Shown one piece after another: positions 26,501 to 38,634 of a DNA stretch of 64,000 bases. A program made the translations under genes and the position numbers. The notes beneath the pieces were generated by a model. The model saw only the letters and a list, made by a program, of their open reading frames with translations. It did not search any database and was not told the DNA's origin. Source of the DNA: Mycolicibacterium boenickei (GTDB lineage Bacteria; Actinomycetota; Actinomycetes; Mycobacteriales; Mycobacteriaceae); the NCBI RefSeq assembly GCF_010731295.1, contig NZ_AP022579.1, positions 4,650,001 to 4,714,000 of the forward strand. The letters are read 5' to 3'. Position 1 is the first letter of the stretch. The number at the start of each line of letters is the position of its first letter.

Positions 26501-29500
26501 GTCCAGGAGCGCCGGGTGGACTGCGTAGGCGGACTGCTGCGAACGCAGCGCCGGCGGCAACGCAACCTCGGCGAAGACCGAACTGCCCGGACCGGTAGCC
26601 GCGGCAGACAGGCCGGCAAACGCCGGCCCGTACTGAATGCCGTGCGCCGCAAACGATTCCCGCAACTCGGCGCCGTCCGTGCGGTCGGTATGGGTGGCCA
26701 GCAACGCGGCAATGTCGCGAGGTTGCGGCGCCGGCTGGTCACCGGCCTGCAGGCGCGCGGAAGCGCGGCGCACCCGTTCACCCTCGCCTGCGGTTTCGAT
26801 CCCGAATTCGGCAACGCCATCGGCCAGGACCGCCGCGACGGTCGACACCACGGTTTCGTCGTCGAGCAGGAGCATGTCGTGGAACGCGAGATCCGTCACC
26901 TCGGCACCGTCGCCGAGCACACCGGCGGCAACCGTCAACGCCATCTCGCAGTACGCGGCGCCGGGCAGGGCCGCCACATCGTGGACGCGGTGGTCGTCGA
27001 GCCAAGGCTGCGCCGCCGTGCCGACGTCCGCCTGCCAGACATGACGTTCCTGGTCTTCGGGCAGGCGCACGTGCGCGCCGAGCAACGGGTGCACCGCGAC
27101 GGTGTGGGCTCCCGACTGCTCGCGCCCGTCCCGTGCGAGCAACAGGGTGCGGTGGGTCCAGGCCGGCAGCGGCGCCTCCACCAGGCGGCCATCGGGATAC
27201 AGCGCCGAGAAGTCGACGGCCGCACCGGAATTGTGCAGATCACCGACGAAACCGCGCAGCCCCGAGGGCATTTCCTGTTCGCGCCGCATGCTCGCCAGTA
27301 CTGCCATGGACATATCCAGGCTGCGGGCCGTCTGTTCGACCGCGTGGGTCAGCAGCGGGTGCGGCGCGAGCTCACCGAAGACCCGGTATCCATCTTCGAG
27401 CGCGGCCTGTACAGCGGCCGCGAATCGCACCGTGTACCGCAGGTTGTCGGCCCAGTAGTCGGCGTCCCACAGCGGTTCTTCACGCGGGTCGTACAGCGTG
27501 GCCGAGTAGTAGGGAACCGTCGGCTCCATCGGGGTCAGGTCAGCCAACGCGTCGGCCAGGTCATCGAGGATCGGATCGACCTGCGGGGAATGGGATGCGA
27601 CCTCGACCGCCACCTCGCGGGCCATCAGGCCGCGCTTCTCCCAACCTGCCACCAGGTTTCGGATCGACTCCGTGGCGCCGCCCACCACGGTGGATTCCGG
27701 CGAGGCCACCACCGACAGCACGACATCGCCGACGCCCTGGGCCGCCAGTTCAGAAAGGACCTGCGCTGCAGGCAGTTCCACCGAGGCCATCGCGCCCGAT
27801 CCGGCGATCGTCGCCATCAACCGTGAGCGGCGGCAGATCACCTTCACGCCGTCCTCGACGGACAGTGCGCCCGCGACGACGGCTGCGGCGGCCTCCCCCA
27901 TCGAATGGCCGATCACCGCACCGGGATTCACGCCGTACGCCTTCATCGTGGCGGCCAGGGCAACCTGCACCGCGAAGACTGTCGGCTGCACGCGGTCCAT
28001 GCCGGTCACGACCTCGGGAGCCGACATCGCCTCGGTCACCGAGAACCCGGACTCACCGGCGATCAGCGGCTCCAATTCGGCCACCGTCGCCGCGAAGACC
28101 GGTTCGGCCGCCAACAGTGCGGCACCCATTCCGGCCCACTGCGAGCCATGCCCGGAGAACACCCAGACCGGCCCGCGTCCGCCCGCGGCGACCGCAGGCT
28201 GGTACGGCGTTTCGCCGTCGGCCACCTCGCGAAGCGCCTCGACGAGTTCCTCGGAGGTTTCGGCCAGCACCGAGGTCCGCACGTCGCGATGCCCGCGGCG
28301 GCGGGCCAGGGTGTAGCCCAGGTCGGTGAGTCCGCCGTCGCGCGCCGGATCGGCTACCCACTCGGCGAGCCGGCCCGCCGTCTCTCGCAGCGCCTCGGCC
28401 GACGTCGACGAGATGGGGAACAACTTCGGGCCGTCCGCGAACGGACTACCGGCCGAGTCGCCGTCGACGATGGTGGCCGCGGACGGCTGTGCCGGCGCCT
28501 GCTCGAGGACCGCGTGCACGTTGGTTCCGGAGAGTCCGTACGACGACACGGCGGCGCGTCGAGGGTGCCCGTCGGCGGCGGGCCACGGCACGTTGGCCTG
28601 CGGCACGAACAGATTGGTGTCGATCTTCGCCATCTGATCGGGCAGTCGCTCGAAATGCAGGCTCTGTGGGACGACACCCTCCTGCAGCGCCAGAACCGCC
28701 TTGATCAGGCTGACCGCGCCGGAGGCCGATTGGGTGTGGCCGAAGTTGGTCTTGGCCGAGCCGAGTGCACACGGGCCCTCGGCCCCGTAGACGTGGGCCA
28801 GCCCGGCGTACTCGATGGGGTCGCCGACAGGAGTACCGGTGCCGTGGGCCTCGACCATGCCGATCGTGGCGGGGTCGGTGCCTGCGGCGGCCAGCGCAGC
28901 CTGGTAGACCGCGATCTGCGCCTCGCGGGACGGCGTCGCGATGTTGACGGTGTGGCCGTCCTGGTTGGCCGCGGTGCCGCGGATCACCGCCAGCACCCGA
29001 TCGCCGTCGCGCAGCGCGTCGGGCAGGCGTTTGAGCAGCACGATCGCGCAGCCTTCGCCGGAGACGAAACCGTCGGCGGCGACGTCGAAGGCATGGCAAC
29101 GCCCGGTCGGCGACAACATCCCCTGCGCCGAACCGGAGGCCATCTTGCGTGGTTCCAGCACGACATTGACGCCGCCGGCCAGTGCGAGGTCACTTTCGCC
29201 GTCGGCGAGGCTTCGGCAGGCATTGTGGACCGCGAGCAAGCCCGACGAGCAGGCGGAATCGACGGTGTACGCGGGACCGGTGGCACCGAGCGCGTAGGCG
29301 ATGCGGCCGGAGGCCAGGCTGAAGTTGCTGCCGGTGAAGCCGTACGGCCCGTCGAGTACCTGGGCGTCGGCGGCCACCAATTGATAGTCGGCGCCGGTCA
29401 TACCCACGAAGACGCCGGTCAGTGACCCGGCGAGGCTGGTCGGGTCGATGCCGGCGTGCTCGAGCGCCTCCCACGACGTCTCGAGCAGCAGACGCTGCTG

Positions 29501-29782
29501 AGGATCGATCGCAATGGCCTCGCGCTCGCCGATCCCGAAGAAGTCGGCGTCGAACCCGCCCACGTCATCGATGAAGCCGCCCCACTTCGACACCGAACGT
29601 CCGGTCACCCCCGGCTCGGGGTCGTAGAACTCCTCGGCATCCCATCGGTCCAGCGGAACCTCGGTGACCAGGTCAGCGCCCTGCAACAAGGCTTCCCACA
29701 ACTTGGCCGGCGAGTCGATCCCCCCGGGCAGCCGGCATGCCATGCCGACCACGGCAATCGGGGTCACTGGAGTTTCGGCCAA
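23501..29782 (-). CDS. pks5: Mas/Pks5-type highly reducing polyketide synthase
   Basis: A 2,093-residue iterative type I PKS with a full set of domains. KS is about residues 7-430 (active Cys178 in DSACSSG, His in [12 protein letters not shown] and [10 protein letters not shown]). AT is about 540-840 ([17 protein letters not shown], the His-containing signature of methylmalonyl rather than malonyl selection). DH is about 890-1170 ([10 protein letters not shown], with Asp at the usual Gly). ER is about 1390-1700 ([21 protein letters not shown]), KR about 1720-1960 ([40 protein letters not shown]) and ACP about 2000-2085 ([12 protein letters not shown]). The length equals Mas and Pks5. Expected product: saturated, multiple-methyl-branched fatty acids. 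The start is TTG behind GAGAGG. It has the position and partners of LOS pks5. Confidence 0.93.
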   Translation of the reverse strand: MAETPVTPIAVVGMACRLPGGIDSPAKLWEALLQGADLVTEVPLDRWDAEEFYDPEPGVTGRSVSKWGGFIDDVGGFDADFFGIGEREAIAIDPQQRLLLETSWEALEHAGIDPTSLAGSLTGVFVGMTGADYQLVAADAQVLDGPYGFTGSNFSLASGRIAYALGATGPAYTVDSACSSGLLAVHNACRSLADGESDLALAGGVNVVLEPRKMASGSAQGMLSPTGRCHAFDVAADGFVSGEGCAIVLLKRLPDALRDGDRVLAVIRGTAANQDGHTVNIATPSREAQIAVYQAALAAAGTDPATIGMVEAHGTGTPVGDPIEYAGLAHVYGAEGPCALGSAKTNFGHTQSASGAVSLIKAVLALQEGVVPQSLHFERLPDQMAKIDTNLFVPQANVPWPAADGHPRRAAVSSYGLSGTNVHAVLEQAPAQPSAATIVDGDSAGSPFADGPKLFPISSTSAEALRETAGRLAEWVADPARDGGLTDLGYTLARRRGHRDVRTSVLAETSEELVEALREVADGETPYQPAVAAGGRGPVWVFSGHGSQWAGMGAALLAAEPVFAATVAELEPLIAGESGFSVTEAMSAPEVVTGMDRVQPTVFAVQVALAATMKAYGVNPGAVIGHSMGEAAAAVVAGALSVEDGVKVICRRSRLMATIAGSGAMASVELPAAQVLSELAAQGVGDVVLSVVASPESTVVGGATESIRNLVAGWEKRGLMAREVAVEVASHSPQVDPILDDLADALADLTPMEPTVPYYSATLYDPREEPLWDADYWADNLRYTVRFAAAVQAALEDGYRVFGELAPHPLLTHAVEQTARSLDMSMAVLASMRREQEMPSGLRGFVGDLHNSGAAVDFSALYPDGRLVEAPLPAWTHRTLLLARDGREQSGAHTVAVHPLLGAHVRLPEDQERHVWQADVGTAAQPWLDDHRVHDVAALPGAAYCEMALTVAAGVLGDGAEVTDLAFHDMLLLDDETVVSTVAAVLADGVAEFGIETAGEGERVRRASARLQAGDQPAPQPRDIAALLATHTDRTDGAELRESFAAHGIQYGPAFAGLSAAATGPGSSVFAEVALPPALRSQQSAYAVHPALLDACFQAIAVHPAIREDATGALMLPLGVRRIRAHASTRQAHYCLAHVMKVGQALVEADLEILDEHGAVLVTVEGLRLGSHAGSAQRDHTLNNRLLTVNWIQQTLPEADDFGNRSVLVIDTTEAGGRLSGELVSALGAHGVTANPMVWPSGVDDAAAEAALEAHLQNENVGAVVVFAGGEQVAGSDSAAVSQGADEVRRLVHIARRLPEAAGAPRLYVITRNAQRVVAADVSNLAQAGLRGLVRVIGVEHPHLHPTMIDTDDHTDAQQLSTQVLAGLEEDETGWRDGEFYAARLNLTPLGADDFRSTVVDHQRDGVRLQIRTPGDLQSLELAAVDRAEPGPGQIEVAVRASNLNFADVLVALGRYPSFEGRMPQLGADYAGEVVAVGPGVTEHKVGDLVAGISTNGAWATYITCDANLAVTLPPALSAGQAAAVPSAHATAWYSLHNLARISSRDKVLIHSATGGVGQAAIAIARAAGAEIFATAGSAHRRELLRGMGITHVYDSRSIDFADQIRKDTDGYGVDIVLNSLPGAAQRAGLELLSFGGRFVEIGKRDIYGDTRLGLFPFRRNLAFYAVDLALLTLTDPNTVRDLLTTIYQRIADGILPAPETTHYPLADGATAIRVMGAAEHTGKLVLDVPRSGHDPAVVPPSEAKTFRGDGAYVVTGGLSGLGLFLAEKMAEAGCGRIILNGRSAPGEAAQAALRRIRSHGVEVEVERGDIADPATARRLVAAATATGLPVRGVLHAAAVVEDATLSSITDELVERDWSPKVYGAWNLHEATTGQPLDWFCSFSSAAALVGSPGQGAYAAANSWLDAFAHWRKAQGLPATAIAWGAWSEIGQGQNLAQDEAMAIQPDDGAYAFDALLRHDRTHTGYAPVAGAPWLASFAKTRPFAEAFRNLDKGRAGGSQFLAELRSMPTEEWSARLRRLISDSISLILRRSVDPDRPLSEYGLDSLGNLELRTRIETETGIRISPMGITTIRALADSLTETLADDVSAATPS

Positions 29783-30624
29783 GTGGGCTCAACCTCTCTA
29801 AGTGCGATCGTGAGCAAAGCTCCGATCAACGTACTAAGACGGCGCAAACGAATGTTCGCTACGTCGTCATCGACGCACGGTACCGAATGTCGATATCCGG
29901 CACGAGTCGTTGCCAACGCGGGTCCGTAGCCTAGCGCCTAGCCCAACGTAGATGTTGGAAACATATGATCGCAAAAACGGTCAGACGTTCGCTGTGTTGC
30001 ATCCTTTTCGAAAACTGACCGAGCCTGCCGATTTCGCTAGCGAGAGCTCCGGGACACGCGACCAGATCGCCCGAGCGCGCGGCTTTCTTTGTCCGCCAAC
30101 ATATTTCAAGGCACCGTGGCGCGACACTGGTGCGTCGCACTAATTATTCCGCTAACTAGTAGTGCTCCAATTGCGGCGCCGCCGGCCCTATTTCCAAGGT
30201 TGTCCAGAACTCGATATCGATGTCAGGTTGTTCACCCACAGTCAATTCATAGGTCCAGTCAAAAAAGTTAGCTGGTTACCGCCACGCAAACTATCGATAC
30301 CGTAGTTGAACCGCATTCATGTTCCACGCTCCCGGGCCGCGATAACGGTACGAATGTGTACCTCATTTTCCCATCAGCTAATGGGATTAATTCCCAGCGC
30401 AACGTAATAACCAGCATTGATCGTGAGTGACGCCAAAACTGTCGCAACCGACAACAGCCCCATCCGGCCCACCCGGGGACGTCGCCGGGCACCCCTGAGA
30501 TTCAGCGCACGCCACACCCGGATGCGTGACAGATCGCACAAAATGTATTGAAAGCAAACTGACCTGCGTTAACGGCGCACAGCCGCTGCAGACTCAAGAG
30601 AGGTATCCCAATTCTGGGACACAG

Positions 30625-30640
30625 TGTGATGTATTTCACT
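30625..30640 (+). promoter_or_regulatory. CRP-like binding site
   Basis: TGTGA-TGTATT-TCACT matches 9 of 10 positions of the mycobacterial CRP (Rv3676) consensus TGTGA-N6-TCACA. It lies in the intergenic region, 61 bp from the lipL terminator and about 840 bp upstream of the pks start, so its target is unclear. Confidence 0.4.
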
Positions 30641-30700
30641 GCAGCTAGAGGCATGACAACCGGGTCGACGAGCAGGCACGAAGCGCACCGCAACGAAGAA

Positions 30701-30731
30701 AGCCGACCTGACGGCATCCGTCAGGTCGGCT
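30701..30731 (-). terminator. Intrinsic terminator of lipL
   Basis: A perfect 14-bp inverted repeat, AGCCGACCTGACGG with CCGTCAGGTCGGCT separated by three bases, begins 19 bp past the lipL stop. On the minus strand it is followed by TTTCTTCG. A GC-rich stem with a T-rich tail is a classic rho-independent terminator for lipL; no T-run follows it on the plus strand. Confidence 0.85.
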
Positions 30732-30750
30732 CGCGCCGATAAATGCAGAA

Positions 30751-32016
30751 CTACCCCGCGACGGGCTTGGACACTTCGTGCGGCGCCGCCCCGAGGTCGG
30801 GTACAGCCGTGTACCCACGCTCACGGGCGCGGGCCACATCCTTGCGGATCAGTGCATTCAGACCGACGAACGCGGCCATGTCGAGCACCATCGGAGTCAA
30901 CAGGCGGTTGTGCACAAAGCCGATCGCCAGGCCGCTGGCCGGGTCCGCCCAACCAACCGAACCGCCGAGGCCCACATGCCCGAATCCGGGCATGACTCCG
31001 AACGGCACCGAGTGATACCCGAGATGGAAACCGAGCGGCACCCCCAGATTGCGGTCCGGACGTATGCCGGACGGACCGGTCAGCCCGGCCACGGTCTGCT
31101 CAGAGAGGTATTCCAGGCCGTTGAGCCGGCCCCGATTGGCGATCGCGCCGTACATCCTGGCCAGGCCGCGGGCGGTCGCGACGCCGTTGACCGCAGGCGC
31201 CTCGGAGTCGAGGAACGGCGTATCGCCCTGAACCAGCGACATCACGCCGGGGAAATACATCGAGCCGAACGCACCCGAGAAGTTGAGCGCGGCGACCCGA
31301 GGTGCCACGAAGTCGAAGACGTGGTTGGGCCACCGCAGTTGCGGGACGAGGATCTGTGCGGCCCGGGTGGGAGCCTGCGCCGGTGGACGCCCGAGGTGCA
31401 GGCCGTCGGTCCCCAACGGCTCTGCCAGCTCGGTCCGGAACAGTTCGCGCATGCTGCGCCCGGTCACTGCGCGGGCCAGACCCGACAGCAGCCAGCCGTA
31501 GGTCAGCGCGTGATACGCCGGCTTGCCGAACAGAATCGAGTTCACCGGCGCGGCGGCGACGCGGCTCTCCATCACCAGGTGGTCAAGCAGATCGGCTTTG
31601 CTGACGCCATTGAGCTGGGACAGCCCCGCTTCGTGCGCCATCACCTGCCGCACCGTGATCGCGGATTTGCCGTTGGCCGCGAATTCGGGCCAATAGGCGC
31701 CCACCGGGCTGTCGTATTCGATCAGGCCGCGGTCGACGAGCCGATGGATGACCGTCGAGGCCATCCCCTTCGTCGCGGAGAACACCATCGCGCCGGTGTC
31801 GGCCGTCCAATACTGCGTGCCTGCCCGGTCGGAGTAGCCGGTCCAGACGTCGACGACAGGCTCACCGTCCTGAAGGATGACCAGCGCTCCGCCGCCATAC
31901 CTACGGCCAGGGAACAGCTTCGAGAACCCGCGGACCGTGCAGGTGAAGTTCCTGTCCGCCGCGCCTTGGACACCGTGTGGGAGCGCCTCGTCGCGCTCGC
32001 CGTTGTGATCGGTCAC
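30751..32016 (-). CDS. lipL: Serine beta-lactamase-fold esterase (LipL-like)
   Basis: A 421-residue member of the class C beta-lactamase/EstB family. The nucleophile motif SxxK is SATK in MVFSATKGMAS (about residue 88). YGWLLSGL carries the second catalytic Tyr motif, and HVGLGGSVGWADPASGLAIGFVHN occupies the KTG/HxG region. These enzymes are usually carboxyl-esterases or lipases acting on short acyl esters; no signal peptide is visible. It is equivalent in position to Rv1497 (lipL), next to the MeaB gene. GTG 32016 is the start. It faces the pks region with an intrinsic terminator behind it. Confidence 0.9.
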   Translation of the reverse strand: MTDHNGERDEALPHGVQGAADRNFTCTVRGFSKLFPGRRYGGGALVILQDGEPVVDVWTGYSDRAGTQYWTADTGAMVFSATKGMASTVIHRLVDRGLIEYDSPVGAYWPEFAANGKSAITVRQVMAHEAGLSQLNGVSKADLLDHLVMESRVAAAPVNSILFGKPAYHALTYGWLLSGLARAVTGRSMRELFRTELAEPLGTDGLHLGRPPAQAPTRAAQILVPQLRWPNHVFDFVAPRVAALNFSGAFGSMYFPGVMSLVQGDTPFLDSEAPAVNGVATARGLARMYGAIANRGRLNGLEYLSEQTVAGLTGPSGIRPDRNLGVPLGFHLGYHSVPFGVMPGFGHVGLGGSVGWADPASGLAIGFVHNRLLTPMVLDMAAFVGLNALIRKDVARARERGYTAVPDLGAAPHEVSKPVAG

Positions 32017-32092
32017 ACATTTGAATTTACCTGTACCCCCGGCAAATTCCAGCAGCGTTACCTACCTGTTAGCCCTGACCCGGGCCGCCCGC

Positions 32093-32434
32093 TCAGGAGC
32101 TCGGCTTGTCGTCCACCTTGAAGTCGATGTTGACCTTGTCCGACTCGACGGCCTTGACCGTAGCCGTGACGCCGTACTTGGTGCCGTCTTTGGCTGTCAG
32201 CACACAGTGCTGGGTGGTCCCCACCTTGCCGACGATCCCATCGTCGCAGGTCACAGACTTGGCCTTGCGATTGGCCGCGGCCTCCAGCTTCTCCTTGGCC
32301 ATGGTCTGCAGCTTGCTCTTGGCCACTGTGGGCGCGGTACCGGTCGAGCCGCCGCCACCACACCCGGTCAATACCGCACCACCGACCATCGCGGCCGCAA
32401 CGAGCACACGCAGTTTCGCCTTCACGTCCCTCAT
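32093..32434 (-). CDS. DUF4333-type lipoprotein
   Basis: A 113-residue putative lipoprotein. An N-terminal signal sequence ends in the lipobox LTGC (Cys at about residue 25) followed by a Gly-rich linker. The remaining 80 residues form a small globular domain with two further Cys (SVTCDDGIVGKVGTTQHCVL), as in mycobacterial DUF4333 proteins. ATG 32434 overlaps a GGAG; GTG 32425 would have better spacing (9 bases) and would shorten the protein by three residues. Function unknown. It would be processed by the LspA encoded at 593-1336. Confidence 0.85.
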   Translation of the reverse strand: MRDVKAKLRVLVAAAMVGGAVLTGCGGGGSTGTAPTVAKSKLQTMAKEKLEAAANRKAKSVTCDDGIVGKVGTTQHCVLTAKDGTKYGVTATVKAVESDKVNIDFKVDDKPSS

Positions 32435-32500
32435 CTCCGGGTCAGCCCAGCCTTTCGCTTCCGTGTCGCTGCGAACAGCGTAAGTGCGGCAGACCCGATA

Positions 32501-33472
32501 TCAGTCGGCCGCGTCGAGAATCTCCTGGGCCGCCAGCGCCGGAGTCAGTTCACCCTCGCGCACGCGGCGTTCCACCTCGTCGCGGATGCTGCGTACGCCG
32601 GGGTGCGACATCACCCGGTCCAGGACGGTGTCACGCACCATCGACCAGGTCCAGTCCACCTGCTGAGCCCGACGCCTGGCCTCGAACTCGCCCGCCTCGG
32701 TGAGTACCTCGCGGTGTTTGAGCACCGTCTTCCACAGCTCGGCCAGCCCGTGTCCTTCGAGCGCACTCATCGTGAGAACCGGTGGCCGCCAAAGTGTTTC
32801 CCGCGGGTAGATCAGCCGGATGGCACCTGTCAGTTCTCGGGCCGCGGCCTTGGCCTCGACCGCGTGCTCGCCGTCGGCCTTGTTGACCACGATGACGTCG
32901 GCGAGTTCGAGCACACCTTTCTTGATGCCCTGCAACTGGTCACCCGTACGGGCCAGGGTCAGGAAGACGAACGTGTCGACCATGTTCGACACCGTGACCT
33001 CGGACTGTCCCACCCCGACCGTCTCGACCAGGATGACGTCGTAGCCCGCCGCCTCCAGCAGCACGATGGTCTCCCGGGTGGCCTTCGCCACCCCACCGAG
33101 CGTCCCGGAGGTCGGTGACGGCCGGATGTAGGCATCCGGATGCACCGCCAGCTTGGCCATCCTGGTCTTGTCGCCAAGGATCGAGCCGCCGGTCCGCGTC
33201 GATGACGGGTCCACGGCCAGGACCGCGACCCGGTGGCCTGCCTCGATGAGGTACATGCCGAGGGCTTCGATGGTCGTCGACTTGCCGACGCCGGGCACCC
33301 CGGTGATGCCGATGTGTTGGGCTTTGCCCGCCTCTGGCATCAATTCCAGCAGCAACTGCTGAGCCTGGTCACGATGGTCGGCCCGGGTGGATTCCACCAT
33401 CGTGATGGCCCGCGCCAGGGCGGCGCGGTCACCACTGCGGACGGCGGCCGCCAGCTCGGGAACTGTATTCAT
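32501..33472 (-). CDS. meaB: MeaB/ArgK-type G3E GTPase, methylmalonyl-CoA mutase chaperone
   Basis: A 323-residue GTPase of the MeaB family. The Walker A motif is GVPGVGKST (about residue 58). Other motifs are AVDPSSTRTGGSILGDKTRM, VETVGVGQSEV and the guanine-specificity NKAD. The protein protects and reloads adenosylcobalamin-dependent methylmalonyl-CoA mutase. It lies 43 bp after mutB in the same direction, the standard operon context. In M. tuberculosis a mazEF-type toxin-antitoxin pair lies between mutB and this gene (Rv1494-1495, from memory); here there is none. Confidence 0.95.
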   Translation of the reverse strand: MNTVPELAAAVRSGDRAALARAITMVESTRADHRDQAQQLLLELMPEAGKAQHIGITGVPGVGKSTTIEALGMYLIEAGHRVAVLAVDPSSTRTGGSILGDKTRMAKLAVHPDAYIRPSPTSGTLGGVAKATRETIVLLEAAGYDVILVETVGVGQSEVTVSNMVDTFVFLTLARTGDQLQGIKKGVLELADVIVVNKADGEHAVEAKAAARELTGAIRLIYPRETLWRPPVLTMSALEGHGLAELWKTVLKHREVLTEAGEFEARRRAQQVDWTWSMVRDTVLDRVMSHPGVRSIRDEVERRVREGELTPALAAQEILDAAD

Positions 33473-33515
33473 ATCCCGGGTCGCTCCGCTCCTGCCCTCC
33501 GAATGACAGCCACTA

Positions 33516-35765
<2,250 letters not shown>

Positions 35766-35766
35766 G

Positions 35767-37638
35767 TCAGGCCCCCAGTCCGGTGAGCAGGTTCGACAGT
35801 GCTTCGACCGCATCGATCTTGGCGGTCAGATACCCGTCGGGTTTCGAATCAGCTTCGGCCACGGCCTTTTCCGGCCCGGCCAGGAGTACCTCACGCACAC
35901 CGGCGGCTCGGGCGGCCGCCACCGCGTCGGCGGCCTCTGCACCGTAGCGGGCGTCAGTGCCGCACAGCACGGCCACCGTCGGCGCACCGGCTTCGGCGAC
36001 GGCCCCGGCGATCGCGGCCGCGTCGAGGGGTCCGGGGTTGGTTGCCTCGATCCCGCCGGAAGCCAACAGGTTCGACGCGAAGGTGGTCCGGATGTTGTGC
36101 TCGGCCAACGGGCCCAGCGGCAGCAGCAGCACCTTGGGCCGGGCACCGGTGGCTGCCAGGAAGGCGTCCGAGCGGTCGCGCAGCGCCTCGAACCCGGCCG
36201 CGTACCGAGCGATCGACGATGCCGAAGCTCCCTGCGGGAGCGGCTTCTCGTCGAGGTTGGGGAACTCGTTGACACCGGTGATCGCGGTGCGTCGGTGCGC
36301 GATGTCGTCACTGCGCCGGGCAGCGACCTCCGCGATCTGGGCGGCGATGTGGTCCCGTGCCGCCACGAATCCGCCACGCGCCTCGATGTCCTGGAAGTGC
36401 GCCCAGGCCTGCTCGGCGAGTTGAGCGGTCAGATCCTCGACGAACCACGAACCACCCGCTGGATCGAGCACCTGACCGATGTGCGACTCCTCCAGCAGCA
36501 GCAGTTGGGTGTTGCGGGCGATGCGACGGGCGAAGCTGGCCGACGTCCCGTCCAGGCCCTCGGGAATCGCGGCGTCGAACGGGAGCACCTGCACGGTGTC
36601 GGCTCCCCCGACGCCCGCCGAGAAAGCGGCCAGCGTGGTGCGCAGCATGTTCACCCACGGGTCGCGCTGGGTCATCATCGGCAGCGAGGTCACGGCATGA
36701 ATGCGCGCAGCTCCGGCGTCATCTGCAGTGTCGGCGCCGACCACCTCGGCGACCCGCGCCCACAGCTGGCGCGCGACCCGCAGCTTGGCGATCGTCATGA
36801 ACTGATCGTCGTCAGCGGCGTAGCGGAAACTGATCTGCCGCAACGCATCTGCTGTGGCCACTCCGCCGTCGCTGAGCACGCGCAGGTAGGCGACCGCCGC
36901 GGCGATCGAGCCCGCGAGCTCCCAAGCGGCGCTGGCGCCGAGGTTGTGGAAGGCCGGGCCGTCGACGGTGACCGCCCGGACGCCACCGGCGTAATCGGTG
37001 AGTTTGGCGACGATGGCCGGCAGGTCGGTGTCCTCAGCGGCGGCCTGCCCCGACAGCGGTGCGGTCAGCGGATCGGCGCCGAGATCGATCGCCAGCCGCG
37101 AACGCTGGTCGTCGTCGAGGTCTTCGAGCAGCGGCAGCACCGCGTCGGCGGTGGCAGCGAGGTCGGCTCCCGTGCGTTCGAAGATCACCGGCACCAGGTC
37201 CAGGAACACACCGTCGAGCAGTCGGTCCAGCTCGCCCAGGGCGATACCGCCCTCGCCGCCCACCCGCAGGGCCAGCGCGCTGGCACCCTCGGTCAGCGAC
37301 ACCAGCACCGCACCGTTGACCGTGCCGACGTCGGTGCCCGCGACAGCGGGGAAGCTCTCGACGACCTTCCAGCCGGATTTGACGTCGCGAAGGGCGTCGC
37401 CGCCGCGGACGAACGGCCACTGCCCCGGCAGGCTGGGCTCCGGACGCGCGTCCAGGCTCGTGTACAGCGGCCGGATGGCGAAACCTTCGTAGGTCTGCGA
37501 ATCCAGCAGGCGCTCCGGCTCGGCCGGCAGATCGGCCACGTCGCGCCGACTGCTCTTGGCCAGCACACCGGCGACCGCTGTCCGCCACTGCTGACGGTCC
37601 GACTCGACCGCACTAGTCCCCTGTAACGACACCCGCAT
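35767..37638 (-). CDS. mutA: Methylmalonyl-CoA mutase small subunit
   Basis: A 623-residue non-catalytic partner of MutB. It has the barrel and a degenerate B12 domain without the DxHxxG ligand motif, which is normal for this subunit and not a defect. ATG 37638 follows AGGAG. It is the first gene of the mutA-mutB-meaB unit; the stop is one base from the mutB start. It is divergent from the TVP38 gene at 37777 with 138 bp between them, which should hold both promoters. Confidence 0.95.
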   Translation of the reverse strand: MRVSLQGTSAVESDRQQWRTAVAGVLAKSSRRDVADLPAEPERLLDSQTYEGFAIRPLYTSLDARPEPSLPGQWPFVRGGDALRDVKSGWKVVESFPAVAGTDVGTVNGAVLVSLTEGASALALRVGGEGGIALGELDRLLDGVFLDLVPVIFERTGADLAATADAVLPLLEDLDDDQRSRLAIDLGADPLTAPLSGQAAAEDTDLPAIVAKLTDYAGGVRAVTVDGPAFHNLGASAAWELAGSIAAAVAYLRVLSDGGVATADALRQISFRYAADDDQFMTIAKLRVARQLWARVAEVVGADTADDAGAARIHAVTSLPMMTQRDPWVNMLRTTLAAFSAGVGGADTVQVLPFDAAIPEGLDGTSASFARRIARNTQLLLLEESHIGQVLDPAGGSWFVEDLTAQLAEQAWAHFQDIEARGGFVAARDHIAAQIAEVAARRSDDIAHRRTAITGVNEFPNLDEKPLPQGASASSIARYAAGFEALRDRSDAFLAATGARPKVLLLPLGPLAEHNIRTTFASNLLASGGIEATNPGPLDAAAIAGAVAEAGAPTVAVLCGTDARYGAEAADAVAAARAAGVREVLLAGPEKAVAEADSKPDGYLTAKIDAVEALSNLLTGLGA

Positions 37639-37776
37639 CTCCTGTTATCGCAGCGTGTGACATACCCACTCGCGCTAAAGGCTAAATGATCGCCATCACG
37701 GCCCTGACCGCTGGTCGGTGGACTCACGGCAGCGCACAACCGCGGTCCCCGCCTGCGGCCCGTACTGTTGTATGAC

Positions 37777-38634
37777 GTGAAACCCGTCGTCAGAACCCTG
37801 CGCGTGGTGCGCGCCGCGGTCATCGCGACGGCTTCCCAGCTGCCGCCCCGGCGGATCGTCGGCCTGCTGGCCGGCATTGTGATTCTTGTCGCAGTTGCGG
37901 TGCTGATTCCGTTGCCGACGGCCATGCAGATGCGGGACTGGGCCACCTCGGTGGGACCGTGGTTCCCGCTGGCGTTCCTCGGCGCTCACATCGTGGTGAC
38001 GGTCTTTCCGTTCCCCCGGACCGCCTTCACCCTGGCCGCGGGACTGCTGTTCGGTCCCGTGCTGGGGGTGGTCATCGCGGTGGCGGCCAGTGCGGTGAGC
38101 GCGGTGCTCGCCCTGTTCCTGATCCGGGCCGCGGGTTGGCAGCTCAATCGGCTGGTCCCCCATCCTCGGGTCGACTCACTCGATACCCGCCTTCGCCGGC
38201 GCGGCTGGCCGGTTGTGCTGTCCATGCGGCTGATCCCGGCGGTGCCGTTCTCGGTACTGAACTACGCGGCCGGCGCGTCGGCCGTGCGGGTCGTGCCGTA
38301 CACGCTGGCCACGCTGGTGGGCCTGTTCCCTGGCACGGCGGCAGTCGTCGTCCTGGGCGACGCGTTGACCGGAAACATCAGCCCCGCGTTGGTCCTGGTG
38401 TCGCTGGGCACCGCGGCGCTCGGCGTGGCCGGCCTGGTCTACGAGATGCGCCTGCATCGCCGCGAGCGGCGGGAGAAGGAGACAACGGATGAGCGCACTG
38501 CCCGATCTCGGTGCCCGGCTCCTGCGCAATCGCCGACTGGTACGTGCCCCGATCTGGCTCTTCCGGATCCGGGCCGGGGCACTGCTCGGCGCGAGGATGA
38601 TGATGCTCGAACACATCGGCCGCACGTCCGGTGA
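37777..38634 (+). CDS. TVP38/TMEM64-family membrane protein with run-on C-terminus
   Basis: An integral membrane protein of 285 codons, of which about the first 235 look family-like. Six or so hydrophobic segments and the conserved SNARE-associated/VTT pattern are visible (VFPFPRTAFTLAAGLLFGPVLG, RRGWPVVLSMRLIPAVPFSVLNYAAG). GTG 37777 was chosen because a TACTGT -10 (37763-37768) sits 8 bases before it, suggesting a leaderless mRNA; TTG 37768 is an alternative. The frame has no stop where expected and runs 146 bases into the next gene, adding about 50 low-complexity residues after RREKETT. A one-base shift would end it at ATGA on the next start. It corresponds to Rv1491c. Confidence 0.85.
   Translation: MKPVVRTLRVVRAAVIATASQLPPRRIVGLLAGIVILVAVAVLIPLPTAMQMRDWATSVGPWFPLAFLGAHIVVTVFPFPRTAFTLAAGLLFGPVLGVVIAVAASAVSAVLALFLIRAAGWQLNRLVPHPRVDSLDTRLRRRGWPVVLSMRLIPAVPFSVLNYAAGASAVRVVPYTLATLVGLFPGTAAVVVLGDALTGNISPALVLVSLGTAALGVAGLVYEMRLHRRERREKETTDERTARSRCPAPAQSPTGTCPDLALPDPGRGTARREDDDARTHRPHVR

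Larger units (their letters stand above)
29783..30750 (+). other. Gene-free, AT-richer intergenic region upstream of pks
   Basis: 968 bp with no convincing coding frame on either strand. Base composition is visibly more AT-rich than the flanks (for example TAATTATTCC, AAAAAAGTTA and GGGATTAATTCCC between 30140 and 30400). It must carry the promoter of the pks-papA operon at its left end. It also contains a tandem 7-mer GCCTAGC (29929-29935 and 29936-29942), an imperfect hairpin TGGGA-TTAAT-TCCCA near 30383-30397, a CRP-like site and the lipL terminator. AT-rich tracts of this kind next to lipid genes are typical Lsr2 targets in mycobacteria. A small RNA gene cannot be excluded. Confidence 0.6.

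Noticed and set aside
30225..30250. PhoP-type direct repeat (TTCACCCACAGTCAATTCA) upstream of pks
   Set aside because: Does not fit the TCACAGC-N4-TCACAGC pattern in spacing or sequence; only partial half-site resemblance.
35767..37638. MutA as a broken mutase because it lacks the DxHxxG cobalamin motif
   Set aside because: The small subunit of heterodimeric methylmalonyl-CoA mutase normally lacks it; length and frame are intact.
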